64,000 bases of DNA from Novosphingobium sp. (lineage in GTDB: Bacteria > Pseudomonadota > Alphaproteobacteria > Sphingomonadales > Sphingomonadaceae), in NCBI GenBank assembly GCA_024236175.1, contig JACKKY010000001.1, positions 496,001 through 560,000 of the forward strand, read 5' to 3'. Both the position numbers and the translations under genes were made by a program. Of the stretch, positions 10,703-20,900 are shown one piece after another; positions within the stretch are counted from its first letter, which is position 1; every line of letters starts with the position of its first letter. The notes beneath the pieces are model-generated. The model was not told where the DNA came from, did not search any database, and saw nothing but the letters and a program-made list of their open reading frames with translations.

Positions 10703-11611
10703 GTGAGCGACAAGCAACGCAATCTTCCGACCGTGCCTGCGCTGGGCGGTGAGCAGAGCCTCAACCGCTACCTGGCCGAGATCAAGAAATTCCCGATTCT
10801 GACGCCCGAGCAGGAATACATGCTCGCCAAGCGCTATGCCGAACACGAAGACCCCGAAGCGGCGGCCCAGCTGGTGACCAGCCACCTGCGGCTCGTGGCG
10901 AAGATCGCCATGGGCTATCGCGGCTATGGCCTGCCGGTTTCCGAGCTGATCTCCGAAGGCAATATCGGCCTGATGCAGGGCGTGAAGAAATTCGATCCCG
11001 AGCGCGGCTTCCGCCTGGCGACCTACGCCATGTGGTGGATCAAGGCCTCGATCCAGGAATTCATCCTGCGCAGCTGGAGCCTCGTCAAGATGGGCACCAC
11101 CGCCGCGCAGAAGAAGCTGTTCTTCAACCTGCGCCGGATGAAGAAGAACCTCGACGCCTATGAGGATACCGACCTTCATCCCGACGACGTGAAGAAGATC
11201 GCGACCGATCTCGGCGTGTCCGAGACCGAAGTGGTCAACATGAACCGCCGGATGATGATGGGCGGCGATGCTTCGCTCAACGTCTCGATGCGCAGCGACG
11301 AGGAAGGCTCGGGCCAGTGGCAGGACTGGCTGGTCGACGAGAACCCGCTGCAGGACGAGACCGTGGCCGAGGCCGAGGAAGCCATGGTGCGGCACGACCT
11401 GCTGCTCGAAGCCATGGACAGCCTCAACGAGCGCGAGCGCGATATCCTGACCGAGCGGCGCCTGACCGAGGACCCGAAGACTCTCGAAGAGCTGAGCCAG
11501 GTCTACAAGGTCAGCCGCGAACGTGTCCGCCAGATCGAGGTCCGCGCGTTCGAGAAGCTGCAGAAGGCGATGATGCGCATCGCCGGCGAAAAGCGGCTGC
11601 TGCCGGCCTGA
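10703..11611 (+). CDS. rpoH: RNA polymerase heat-shock sigma factor sigma-32
   Basis: About 302-residue group 3-like sigma factor. Region 2 includes HLRLVAKIAMGYRGYGLP and TYAMWWIKASIQEFI; the RpoH box QKKLFFNLRR, which distinguishes sigma-32 from housekeeping sigma factors, is present; region 4.2 (SRERVRQIEVRAFEKL) recognises the -35 element. It directs RNA polymerase to chaperone and protease genes, such as clpX/clpP further along the window. The start is uncertain: TTG 10670, GTG 10691 and GTG 10703 are all in frame. AGGTGA lies 8 bases before 10703, the best spacing. A Rho-independent terminator follows. Confidence 0.95.
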   Translation: MSDKQRNLPTVPALGGEQSLNRYLAEIKKFPILTPEQEYMLAKRYAEHEDPEAAAQLVTSHLRLVAKIAMGYRGYGLPVSELISEGNIGLMQGVKKFDPERGFRLATYAMWWIKASIQEFILRSWSLVKMGTTAAQKKLFFNLRRMKKNLDAYEDTDLHPDDVKKIATDLGVSETEVVNMNRRMMMGGDASLNVSMRSDEEGSGQWQDWLVDENPLQDETVAEAEEAMVRHDLLLEAMDSLNERERDILTERRLTEDPKTLEELSQVYKVSRERVRQIEVRAFEKLQKAMMRIAGEKRLLPA

Positions 11612-11664
11612 TACACGGCGGGGCCCGCCACGCGCCCCCCCGGGCGACAGCCAGGAAGACGATC

Positions 11665-11690
11665 AGGGCGGCATTCGTGCCGCCCTTTTC
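11665..11690 (+). terminator. Rho-independent terminator after rpoH
   Basis: Perfect 8-bp GC-rich stem GGGCGGCA / TGCCGCCC (11666-11673 and 11678-11685) with a TTCG tetraloop and a TTTT run immediately after, 55 bases downstream of the rpoH stop. Confidence 0.88.
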
Positions 11691-11693
11691 GCG

Positions 11694-12443
11694 TCACCGC
11701 CGCAACCGGCAGAAATCGCTTTCCAGCGCCATGTCGAGAATCTCTCGATAGGATGCGGCGCCGGGGTCTTCGGACATCACCAGTCCGTACCCCGGCTCCG
11801 CGATCTGCTCCTCGGGCACCAGCGCGATCGGGCAGGCGACCGGGACGAGCTGCGAGCCCGCCCCCACCTGCAGCGTCGTCAGCAGGCCGAACATGCGCCG
11901 CTCGCGCGTCGCGCGTCCCAGCACGATCAGGCGGTACTGCCCGAATTCGCTGGTGACGAGATAGGTGTGGCCCGAAAGGTTGGGCATCGAAACGAAGCCG
12001 GCCTGGGCGAAGGCGCTGTCCTCACGTTCGGCTTCGGAAAACCGCAGGTGGCTCGCCGCTTCGTCCCAGGCGATCTCGGTGCGGTAGGCATAGATCGCCC
12101 CGTCCTCGCCGAAGCTGGGGCGCAAGGTGACGTAGTGCCCCTCGATCCAGCGCACCGCCGGGCGGCTGTACGATCCCATGCTTTCCGGCGCGAAGCCGCT
12201 GGGCGCACTTTCTCCCTCATCCCTGGCGGGCCGCAACGAACAGCCCAGCGCGTCCTCGATCCGCACCACCGTCGCCAGGGTGAAGGGACGGCTGCCCGAA
12301 AGCGCCTTTTCCAGCGTGGACAGGCTGATCCGCGCCATGTCGGCCAGCGCCTGGCGCGAGATGCGCCGCCGGGCGATCTCCTCGCGCAGCCTTTCGGCGA
12401 CGCCGTCGCGATCGAATTCGCGCGTTTCTCCCGGCCCGGTCAT
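11694..12443 (-). CDS. XRE-family helix-turn-helix regulator with large C-terminal domain
   Basis: 249-residue protein. An N-terminal lambda-repressor-like HTH lies at about residues 12-65 (ISRQALADMARISLSTLEKAL is the helix-turn-helix core, followed by FTLATVVRIEDALG). The remaining about 170 residues form an unassigned, probably ligand- or effector-binding domain (SYSRPAVRWIEGHYVTLRPSF onward), with no recognised motif. The frame opens at 12479, but ATG 12443, preceded by a GGGGGG run, is favoured. It is divergent from the sortase-target gene with about 174 bases between, so it may control that locus or itself; that is inference. Confidence 0.75.
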   Translation of the reverse strand: MTGPGETREFDRDGVAERLREEIARRRISRQALADMARISLSTLEKALSGSRPFTLATVVRIEDALGCSLRPARDEGESAPSGFAPESMGSYSRPAVRWIEGHYVTLRPSFGEDGAIYAYRTEIAWDEAASHLRFSEAEREDSAFAQAGFVSMPNLSGHTYLVTSEFGQYRLIVLGRATRERRMFGLLTTLQVGAGSQLVPVACPIALVPEEQIAEPGYGLVMSEDPGAASYREILDMALESDFCRLRR

Positions 12444-12617
12444 GGCTGCCCCCCGCTGCAATACCGGACATATCCGCACATCCCGGTACGCCTCGTCAAG
12501 CGTGAAGGCATCCGTCCGGATTCCGCCACCGGGGCGGACGAAACTGGCGGATCATGCCCGTGGCCGGACAGGGCATGCCGGGCATAGCGGGAAAGCTCCC
12601 AATCGAGGAGAAGTCCC

Positions 12618-14762
12618 ATGGCTGCCTTATCCCTTTCCCGTTCCCGGCTGGCGGCAACGGCCGCCGCCCTGTTCGGCCTGATCCTGTCCGGCCTGCTCGC
12701 CGTGAGCCTGCGCGCGCAGGAAGCGCCCTCGCCCGACCTGCGCGATCCGGCGGACGGCGGCGTGCTGATGTTGCGCGGCAAGGGCGTTGCGCAGGCACTG
12801 CCGGCCGTGCGGCTCGGCACCGACATCAAGGCGAAGATTTCGGGCACCGTCGCCCGCGTCACCGTGACGCAGGCCTTCCGCAACACCAGCGACAAGTGGA
12901 TGGAAGCGACCTACCTCTATCCGCTGCCGGACAAGGGCGCGGTCGACAGCCTGAAAATGGTGGTCGGCCAGCGCATCTTCATCGGCCGGATCAAGCAGCG
13001 CGAGGAAGCCCGCGCGATCTACGAAAAGGCGGTCAGGGAAGGCCGCAAGGCCGGGCTCGTCGAACAGGCGCGGCCCAACATGTTCCGCAACAACGTCGCC
13101 AATGTCGGCCCGGGCGAGACGGTGCTGATCGCCATCGAGTTCCAGGCCCCGGTGCAGCAGCAGGGCGAGGACTACGCGCTGCGGCTGCCGCTGGTGGTGG
13201 GCCCGCGCTACGTGCCGCCAAGCAGCCTCGTCAACGACGAGGGCCAGATCAGGTCCGCCGGGCTTGCCGACGCACGGCAGGTGACCGCGCCGCTCGCCGA
13301 TCCCGCGCTCGGGCGTGATCTCAACCCGGTTTCGATCACCGTCGAGCTGGCACCCGGCTTCAAGCCGACGGGGATCACCAGCCCCTATCACAAGATCGCC
13401 GTGTCGAAAGGCAAGGGCGCCCGGCGCGTGGTCACGCTGGCGGACGGCGAGGTTCCGGCCGACCGCGATTTCGAGCTGCGCTGGCGTTCGGCGAACAAAG
13501 AACCGGCGGTCGGCCTGTTCCGCCAGTCCCATGACGGTCTGGACTATGTGATGGCGACCATCACCCCGCCCGCTGCTTCCGGATCGCTGCCGGTCCCGCC
13601 GCGCGAGATGATCTTCGTGATCGACAACAGCGGTTCGATGGGCGGGGAATCGATGGCGGCGGCCAAGGCCAGCCTGCTCTACGCGCTCGGCACGCTGCGG
13701 CCCGAGGACCGTTTCAACGTCATCCGCTTCGACGACACGATGACCCAGCTGTTCGACCTGCCGGTGCCTGCCGCCGCCGAGGAGCTGGGGATCGCCCGGC
13801 GCTTCACCCAGCGGCTGGACGCAGCCGGCGGGACCGAGATGCTCCCCGCCCTGCGCGCGGCGTTGGCCGACGATGCCGCGGACGACAAGCAGAGCGTGCG
13901 GCAGGTGATCTTCCTCACCGACGGCTCGCTGTCCAACGAGGCCGAGATGATGGCGGAGATCGCCCACAACCGCGGCCGCAGCCGGGTGTTCATGGTCGGC
14001 ATCGGCTCGGCCCCGAACAACTACCTGATGAGCCGGATGGCCGAAGCGGGGCGCGGCACGTTCAGCAACATCGGCATGGGCGGCGAAGTCGCGACGAAGA
14101 TGCGCGACCTGCTCGACCGTCTGTCCACGCCGGTGGCGCAGGAGCTGTCCGTCGCCGTCGACGGCGCGCCGATCGACTTCACCCCGCGCGACCTGCCCGA
14201 CCTCTATGCAGGCGAGCCGCTGGTCCTGATCGGCCGGGCCGGGCACGTAGGCGGCACGCTGACCGTCAGCGGCACGCTGGCGGGCAAGCCCTGGAGCCGC
14301 AGCGTCGACCTGTCCGACGCGGTGGAGAGCGACGCGGTCGCGAAGCTCTGGGCGCGCCGCAAGGTGGACGAGGTCGAGGCCCAGCGCTGGTCCAGCGAGA
14401 TCGACGGGGAGCAGGCCGCGGCGGCCATCGCCCGTGTCGGCCTCGATTTCGGCATCGTCACCAGCGAGACCAGCCTGATCGCCGAGGACGAGACGCCCAG
14501 CCGCCCGGAAGGAGCACGTCTGACCCGCGAGGAGCTGCCGCTGCTGCTTCCCCACGGCTGGGACTTCGACAAGCTGTTCGGCCTCGACGCCACTGCCGGC
14601 GATGATGCCGAAGACCCGCTGGAAGCCGACCAGGCCGAAGCGCTGGACCTGCCGCAGACCGCGACGCTGTTCGCCGGGAAGCTGCAGGAAGGACTGGCGA
14701 TGCTGCTGGTCGGGCTCGGCGGGCTGGCGGTGCTGATCCGCCGGCGGAGGAAGGAGGCATGA
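12618..14762 (+). CDS. marine-proteobacterial-type sortase target protein (VIT + VWA)
   Basis: 714-residue exported protein. A signal peptide or anchor lies at residues 1-33, then a VIT domain (about 60-190, VTVTQAFRNTSDKWMEATY), then a von Willebrand A domain with the MIDAS motif DNSGSMG near residue 340 and a TDGS block. The C-terminus is a sortase cell-surface signal: LPQTAT at 678-683, a hydrophobic helix, and RRRRKEA. This domain order is that of the family found in Gram-negative bacteria next to class GN sortases. GAGGAG lies just upstream of ATG 12618. The stop overlaps the sortase start (ATGA). Confidence 0.9.
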   Translation: MAALSLSRSRLAATAAALFGLILSGLLAVSLRAQEAPSPDLRDPADGGVLMLRGKGVAQALPAVRLGTDIKAKISGTVARVTVTQAFRNTSDKWMEATYLYPLPDKGAVDSLKMVVGQRIFIGRIKQREEARAIYEKAVREGRKAGLVEQARPNMFRNNVANVGPGETVLIAIEFQAPVQQQGEDYALRLPLVVGPRYVPPSSLVNDEGQIRSAGLADARQVTAPLADPALGRDLNPVSITVELAPGFKPTGITSPYHKIAVSKGKGARRVVTLADGEVPADRDFELRWRSANKEPAVGLFRQSHDGLDYVMATITPPAASGSLPVPPREMIFVIDNSGSMGGESMAAAKASLLYALGTLRPEDRFNVIRFDDTMTQLFDLPVPAAAEELGIARRFTQRLDAAGGTEMLPALRAALADDAADDKQSVRQVIFLTDGSLSNEAEMMAEIAHNRGRSRVFMVGIGSAPNNYLMSRMAEAGRGTFSNIGMGGEVATKMRDLLDRLSTPVAQELSVAVDGAPIDFTPRDLPDLYAGEPLVLIGRAGHVGGTLTVSGTLAGKPWSRSVDLSDAVESDAVAKLWARRKVDEVEAQRWSSEIDGEQAAAAIARVGLDFGIVTSETSLIAEDETPSRPEGARLTREELPLLLPHGWDFDKLFGLDATAGDDAEDPLEADQAEALDLPQTATLFAGKLQEGLAMLLVGLGGLAVLIRRRRKEA

Positions 14763-15358
14763 GCCTCCTTTCCTTCCGGCAGGCGGGCGGAGGGCTCACC
14801 CCCCGCACCCTCCCCCGCCTCGCCTTCCTAGCGCTGGTGCTGGCCGGGGCACTCCAGGTGGCAAGCGCCGCCTGGATCCCGGTCAAGGCCGTGGCGGCCC
14901 AGGTGCTGCTGGAACGGGCTTTCGAGGAAAGCGTCACCGGCGGAGAACCGGTGCGCCCCTGGCCCTGGGCGGACATGGCACCGCTGGCGCGCATCTCGGT
15001 GGACCGGCTGGGCGAGAGCTCCATCGTCCTGTCCGGCGCATCGGGCCAGGCGATGGCATTCGGCCCCACCGCGCTTCCCACCCGGCCGGGCAGCGGCATC
15101 ACCGTGCTGTCCGCCCACCGCGACACCCATTTCGCTTTCATCCGCAACCTGCGCGTCGGCGACATGCTGACTGCGGAAAACGTCGACGGCTCAAGCGCGA
15201 GCTACCGCGTCGAGCGCTTCGAGACGGTGCGCTGGGACGAATTCGCCGTGCCGCAATTCGCGCCGGGCGAATGGCTGGCGCTCACCACCTGCTATCCCTT
15301 CGATGCCACCGGACGCAGCCCCCTGCGGCGCGTGGCATGGGCGCGGAAGCACGGTTGA
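14759..15358 (+). CDS. class GN (Gram-negative) sortase
   Basis: 199-residue transpeptidase. An N-terminal membrane segment at about residues 20-45 anchors it, and the sortase barrel follows. The catalytic triad candidates are His in LSAHRDTHF, Cys in ALTTCYPF, and an Arg in GRSPLRRVAW. It is expected to cleave the LPQTA signal of the protein encoded immediately upstream and to attach or process it in the periplasm or envelope; the acceptor in Gram-negatives is unknown to me. The ATG overlaps the preceding stop by four bases, so enzyme and substrate are translationally coupled. Confidence 0.9.
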   Translation: MSLLSFRQAGGGLTPRTLPRLAFLALVLAGALQVASAAWIPVKAVAAQVLLERAFEESVTGGEPVRPWPWADMAPLARISVDRLGESSIVLSGASGQAMAFGPTALPTRPGSGITVLSAHRDTHFAFIRNLRVGDMLTAENVDGSSASYRVERFETVRWDEFAVPQFAPGEWLALTTCYPFDATGRSPLRRVAWARKHG

Positions 15359-15377
15359 AGATGGGCCGGAAGCAATC

Positions 15378-15779
15378 CTACGGGTCGACCAGCGCCTTGG
15401 TGTCGAAGAAGAAGGCGGTGATGTCGCAGACCTGCTCGTCGCGCAGCTGCCAGACTTCGAGCAACGGCATCGAGACCGCCTTGCCGGTTGCGGCCACACG
15501 CCCGGAAATGTTCATCCTGATGACGATGGTGTCGTCGACGGGCGTGAAAGTCGCGTCCGCCGTGTCGAATTCGGCGAAGAACTCGCCCATGATGAGCAGC
15601 GCCTGCTGGTAGCCGTCCCAGCCGCGGCGCTCGCCGCCCCAGGGCAGCGACTCCGGCACGCGCAGGACGATGTCGTCGGCAACGTAAGTCCGGACGATGT
15701 CCCACCTGCCCTTTATGCCGTTCTCCGCCATCGTCATGACGACTTCGAGGTTGCGCCGCTGCGTCTTCGCGTCGGTCAT
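15378..15779 (-). CDS. SnoaL-like / NTF2-fold protein
   Basis: 133-residue protein of the NTF2-like (SnoaL, nuclear transport factor 2) superfamily, small cone-shaped barrels that act as isomerases, cyclases or hydrolases on polycyclic substrates. It begins MTDAKTQRRNLEVVMTMAENG and has the usual WDIVRTYVADDIVLRVP and ALLIMGEFFAEFD segments. The start ATG overlaps the P450 stop (ATGA), so it is coupled to the P450 and probably acts on a related substrate. The catalytic residues of a specific subfamily cannot be assigned. Confidence 0.75.
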   Translation of the reverse strand: MTDAKTQRRNLEVVMTMAENGIKGRWDIVRTYVADDIVLRVPESLPWGGERRGWDGYQQALLIMGEFFAEFDTADATFTPVDDTIVIRMNISGRVAATGKAVSMPLLEVWQLRDEQVCDITAFFFDTKALVDP

Positions 15780-17036
15780 GCGCGATCCTGCCCGGCGAGC
15801 GAATAGTCCCCGATCACGACCGGCAGCTTCATCCAGCCCCAGTGGAAATAGCTGATGCTGTGCTCGGCCTCGGCCATGTCGAATTCGTAGGACCGGACAT
15901 GCGCCAGGAACTCGCGGACGAGCGTGCGCACGAACAGCCGCGTCAGATGGCTGCCGATGCAGAAATGCTGGCCGTAGCCGAACACCAGCGTCCGCTCGAT
16001 CGGCCGGTTCCAGATGAACTCTTCCGGGTTTTCGAACTCGCGCTCGTCGCGCGCCGCCGAGAACATGGAGAACAGCACACGCTGGCCGGGCCTGATGAGC
16101 TGGCCGGCGATCGTCGCCTCCTTGTGGGCGGTGCGCACCGCCCATTGCGCCGTCGTTCCCAGCCTGAGGATTTCCTCGGTCGCAATCGCGACGTTCGTAT
16201 CGAGATCCGCGCGGACCTGCGCCAGCTGGTCCGGGTGCTGGGCCAGCAGCAACAGGCCGATCGCCGCCGGCTTGGGCGGCTGCTCGGTGACACCGACGAA
16301 GGCGCAGATGAGCTGGTCGCAGATCTCGTCATCGCTGAGCGCGCGCCCTTCCCCGCTCGTGCGGTGGTTGAGCAGCCCGTCGATCAGCGGAAGGCTGCCG
16401 TCCGCTCCTTCGGCACGGCGGCGGGAAATCGAAGGCATGAGGAAATCGCGCAGCTTGACGTAGGCGCCGGGAATATCGACGGCATCGATCTCCGGGCTGA
16501 AGCTCGCCAGCGCGTTCACCGCTTCCAGCGCGGCGGGCGCCTGCGATTCGTCCATGCCAAACAGTTTGCAGGTCACGGCCGAACAGACATATCCGCCATA
16601 GTCCCCCGCCAGATCGAATTTTCCGCGCGGCAGCAGTTCGCGCAACCGCGAGATCGCGCACATAGTCCGCCATCTTCGCCACTGCCTTGGGCCGCAAGGG
16701 CTTGATGTGGGCCGAGCGCATCTCCTCATATTGCGGCGAGGCAAGCATGACGCCCGGCGCCATGGGATTTACCGACGGCATGGGCGGCGCACCGGTGTTG
16801 CGATGGCTGATCATGTCCGGCCGCGGCACGGTGTGCTCGGAGCCGATGAAGACATTGTCCGCCGTGCCCAACAGGTCCCAGATATCCTGGAAGCGGGAGA
16901 AGACGAACATGTCGTATTTCTCGACGTAATAGGCCGGGTGATTGGCCCGCAGCTCCTTGTAATAGGGCACGGGATTCTTCAGCACCGCCTTGTCGTAGGG
17001 ATCGTAGGCGAACGCCTCCTGCGCTTCGACGGACAT
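15776..17036 (-). pseudogene. cytochrome P450 with internal frameshift
   Basis: Two overlapping frames together give a full-length P450 of about 420 residues. The N-terminal frame (start ATG 17036, product beginning MSVEAQEAFAYDP) runs through KAVAKMADYVRDLA; the C-terminal frame continues with RLRELLPRGKFDLAGDYGGYV to the stop at 15776. The junction, at about 16645-16655, needs one base removed or two added; a lost CG unit in a CGCGCG tract would explain it. The rest is intact: GVTE in the I-helix, EEILR (ExxR), and heme ligand Cys in FGYGQHFCIGSH. It may be a real pseudogene or a sequencing/assembly error, since nothing else has decayed. Confidence 0.85.
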
Positions 17037-17193
17037 CCTCGGGCTCCACTTTTGCTTTTCGTTCTCGGTCGCCGAATGATTGCGCGATCGCGGCGCTGGC
17101 TGCAACCGCCATTCGGACCCGAGAGCCCCGGCGCAGGCCGCGATGCACGCAGCCGATTGCCACGACCCGTCCTGGCCCGCTAAATCCGCGCCC

Positions 17194-17913
17194 ATGGCGT
17201 TCAACTTCAAGCCGCGCCGAACTCATGCCGGATTCGGATACCGCTTCATGCGTTTCATCAGCCGCGTCATCATCTGGTTCCTCGTCATCAGCGTGGGCCT
17301 CACCGTCGCTTACAGATTCGTGCCGGTGCCGGTCACGCTGACCATGCTGTTCGACGAGAACGGATTCGAGAAGGACTGGACGCCGCTTTCGCGGATCGAC
17401 CGCAACATGGTCGACGCCGTGATCGCGGGAGAAGACGGAAAGTTCTGCAGCCACGGCGGCTTCGACCGGGAAGCCATAGAAAAGGCGATGGAGCGCAATG
17501 CCGAAGGCGGGCGGCTGCGCGGCGGTTCCACCGTCAGCCAGCAGACCGCCAAGAACGTGTTCCTTTGGCAGGGCTCGGGCTGGACCCGCTATGCCCGCAA
17601 GGGGCTGGAAGCCTGGTTCACGCTGCTGATCGAAACGATCTGGAGCAAACGCCGGATCATGGAAGTCTACCTCAACGTCGCCGAGACAGGCATCGGCACC
17701 TATGGCGTGGAAGCAGGAGCGCAGCGCTATTTCGGCAAGTCCGCGGCGCGGCTCAGCCGCAGCGAGGCGGCGCGGATGGCAGCCGCCCTGCCCCAGCCCA
17801 AGAAGCGGGCGGTGATCAGCCCGTCAGGCTTCACCCGCCGCCACGGCAACACCATCGCCGCACGGATCGGCGTCGTACGCCGCGACGCGCTGGATGCCTG
17901 CATCTACGAATAG
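17194..17913 (+). CDS. mtgA: monofunctional biosynthetic peptidoglycan transglycosylase
   Basis: 239-residue GT51 glycosyltransferase that polymerises lipid II into glycan strands at the inner membrane. One N-terminal membrane helix lies at about residues 20-42 (FISRVIIWFLVISVGLTVAY). Catalytic Glu is in AGEDGKFCSHGGFD, and the second motif is RGGSTVSQQTAKN; EVYLNVAETGIGTYGVEAGA is another GT51 block. No transpeptidase domain follows, which distinguishes it from class A PBPs. A longer frame begins at 17080, but ATG 17194 fits the family. It is divergent from the P450 and convergent with the TonB receptor gene. Confidence 0.92.
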   Translation: MAFNFKPRRTHAGFGYRFMRFISRVIIWFLVISVGLTVAYRFVPVPVTLTMLFDENGFEKDWTPLSRIDRNMVDAVIAGEDGKFCSHGGFDREAIEKAMERNAEGGRLRGGSTVSQQTAKNVFLWQGSGWTRYARKGLEAWFTLLIETIWSKRRIMEVYLNVAETGIGTYGVEAGAQRYFGKSAARLSRSEAARMAAALPQPKKRAVISPSGFTRRHGNTIAARIGVVRRDALDACIYE

Positions 17914-17941
17914 GGACGCGAAATGCGGCTTCCCGAATGCA

Positions 17942-17978
17942 AACGGCGGCGCCCGAAGGCACCGCCGCCGCGTTTCCC
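17942..17978. terminator. possible bidirectional terminator between mtgA and the receptor gene
   Basis: A GC-rich inverted repeat (CGGCGGCGCC / GGC-A-CCGCCG, about 17944-17970) lies between convergent genes, followed on the + strand by CGTTTCCC and on the - strand by GTTTGC. The T-tracts are short, so termination strength is uncertain. Confidence 0.4.
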
Positions 17979-17992
17979 TAACCTTGGCTTTG

Positions 17993-20900
17993 TCAGAATT
18001 CGTAACGCACCCCGACCTGGATCCGCCACGCCGAAGCGGAAGTCGAGATGAAGGCATCGTCGTCCGGGTCGAAATCGGTGATGATGTAGCGTCCCTGGTT
18101 GTCGACACCGCCATCGACGAGGTCCACCAGCTGGCCGTCGCCGAAGGAACCGATCGTCCGGTAGGTGTTCCAGCTGCTGTCCAGCAGGTTCAGGACGTTG
18201 TCGATATCGGCGAAGATCTCGATCTTGTCGTCCAGGAACCCGGCCCAGCTGCCCGGCCCCGGGAGTTCCTGGCTGAACCGCATGTCGAGATCGAACACCC
18301 AGTCCTCCTTGCAGGTGTTCCGGGCGATCGTCTGGCCGGCATAGCCGCGTGCGCAGCTCAGGCCGTTCACATAGTCGAGCAGCGAAGCCACCGCGGCCGG
18401 ATCCGAAGACGGTGAGAGGTTGGGATCGTTCAGCCCACTCGGAATGTAGAGCAGCGCGTTGTCGTTGCCCGACGAACTGTCGTTGAACACGCCGCCGCCA
18501 TCGAACGTCAGGCTGTAGGGCCGGCCCGACCGGGCGCTGAAGAACGACGCCCACTGCGTGTCGTAGCCATCGATGAACTGCTCGGTGAAGTTCACGGCGA
18601 AAGTGAAGTTGTGGCGCGTCTCGTAGTTGGACGTCGAGATCACGCCCCGCTGGCGGTCGAACGAGGCGTTCTCGTCGTAGCTCGACGTCGCGGTCGAGCT
18701 GTTGACGTTGCTGAAGTTGTTCGAGTCGGTGAAAGCGTAACCGAAATTCACGAATACGCTGCCGTTGTCGGTGAAGACGCCCTTCTCGAACTTCTTGGCA
18801 AGGCCGATCGAGAAGACGTGGCTGCTGTAGTTGCGGCCGTTGGTGAGCTGGATTTCGTCGTCGCGGCCGGTGCCGAAGCATTCGGCGGTGACGTTCTCGT
18901 ACAGCGGGGGCTGCCCGCCGCTGCCCTGCAGCACCGCGCCACAACCCGTCCGCGTCGGGTCGATGGCGGCATAGATGGGCCGGCCGTCGACCGTGTAGCC
19001 GTTCAGGCCACGGCGGAAATCGACGGTCTGCGAAAGGTCGACGAAGGCCAGCGGGTCGAGGAACCTGCTGTAGATATAGTCGAGCTTGAGGTGCCAGTTG
19101 TCGAAGAAGCCGCCGTCATCGGTGCCGAATTCGGTTGAGAAGCCGATGTTGGCCCGCATGACCCGTGGCAGCTTGAAATTCGGGTCGGTCGACTGCGTGT
19201 CGGCAAGGCCGGCCGCCGCTTGGGCCGAGCCGGCATCCTTGGCGCATTGCGGGAAGCCGGTGAACTGGCCGTTCACGACGACGTCGACCTGATTGCCGTC
19301 GTTCGGCGTGTCGCAGGCCAGCAGCGTACCGAGGCCGGTCGAGAAGCCGTTGTTCGAAAAGGCGTTCGAGAAGTAGACGATCGGGTCGCCGCCGGAGAAG
19401 AAGCCGATGCCGCCGGTCACCTGGCTGCCGCGAAGGAAGCCATCGTAATTGTCGAGATCGTATTTGAACGCAAAACGCGGCAGGAACAGCGGATCGAGCT
19501 CGCTGAAGCGGAAGCTGTTCGAAAAGCCATAGCGCGAGATGAACGCCGGATTGCGGCGGGCGCCGTCGCCATCATACCACTGGAAGCGCAAGCCTGTGAT
19601 GAAGCTCAACTGGTCGGTCATCTGCCAGTCGTCCTGGGCAAATACCGAATAGATCGTCCGCCCGAAGCTCGCGGCCGCTTCGTTGATGTCACCGCTCGGC
19701 GTCGCGTTGATGTCGGCGCCATATGCCGCGCCGTTGAAGATTTCTTCCGCATCCGGGAAGAACTCCGAGCCGTCGCTCAGCAGGCCTTCGCGGAAATCGT
19801 CGAAATTCTTGAAGTACAGCGTGCCCGTCGCATTGATGGCGAAAAGGTTGAACACGCTGAGGTCGTTGATTTCGGCACCGAACTTGAACTTATGATCGCC
19901 GGCATCGAGCTTGGCGAGGAAGCGGGCCTGATCGACTTTCGTATCGAGCTGGTTGGCCGAACGAAAGATGCCCGGCCCCGTGGAAAGGTAGCCGATGTCG
20001 CCGTTGGGGCCCTGCACGCCTACCGCCAGCTTGACGATCGGATTGTCGGACTGCGCTTCGCCGCCGCCGACCGGGCCCTGGACGTCGCCGACTTCCGCGC
20101 GCGAAAGGCGCAGTTCGGTCGAGAAAGTGTCGCTCCACTCGTTGTAGAGGCGCAGCGAGTAGTAGTCGGAGACCGTGCCTTCGTCCTCGAAGCTGTTGAG
20201 GCCGGTCAGCTGGTCGTCGCCGACGTCGGATTCGACATTGGTCTCCTCCAGCCGCTGATAGGTCGCCTCGAGGCGATGGCCGTCGGTAATGTACCAGTCG
20301 AGACGACCGAAGTAGCGCACGCTCGATTCCGGCAAGGAGAGCGGATAGCCGCCGATGTCCTGCCCGTAGACGCTCTGGGCGATCTGGGCGAACTCGTCGA
20401 ACTGCGCCTGGGTGACGAAGTCCTCTTCATTCGGAAAGCCCGCGCCGACGGGACCGGTATCGTTGGCATCGCCGAGGTCGGTTTCCTCGTAAGCGGCGAA
20501 GAAGAACAGCCGGTCCTTGATGATCGGGCCGCTCAGCGTTGCGCCCCAGCGCTTCTCGTCGAACGGCGCCGGCGTGAAGTTCTTGCCGTCGATCGTGTCG
20601 CCGCGCAGGTTCTCGTTGCGGAAGGTGAAGAAGGCCGAACCGTGGAACTGGTTGGTGCCGGACTCGGTCACGACGTTGACCGCGCAGCCGGTGAAGCCGG
20701 AGTATTCGACATCGAACGGCGCGAATTCGATAGTCGTCTGGCGGACCGCGTCGAACGGCAGCGGCAGCGCGTTCCGCGCGGCGAAAGGCGTACCGTTGAG
20801 GCCGAACACATCGGCCTGGACGATACCGTCGACCGTAAACGTGTTGGTGCGGTCGTTGCCGCCAAGGCATGAAATACGATCGACCTCGTTCTCGCGGTCG

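Noticed and set aside
19220..20872. 550-codon plus-strand frame opposite the TonB receptor
   Set aside because: Antisense shadow: no ribosome binding site, no domain pattern, and the receptor frame is clearly the real one.
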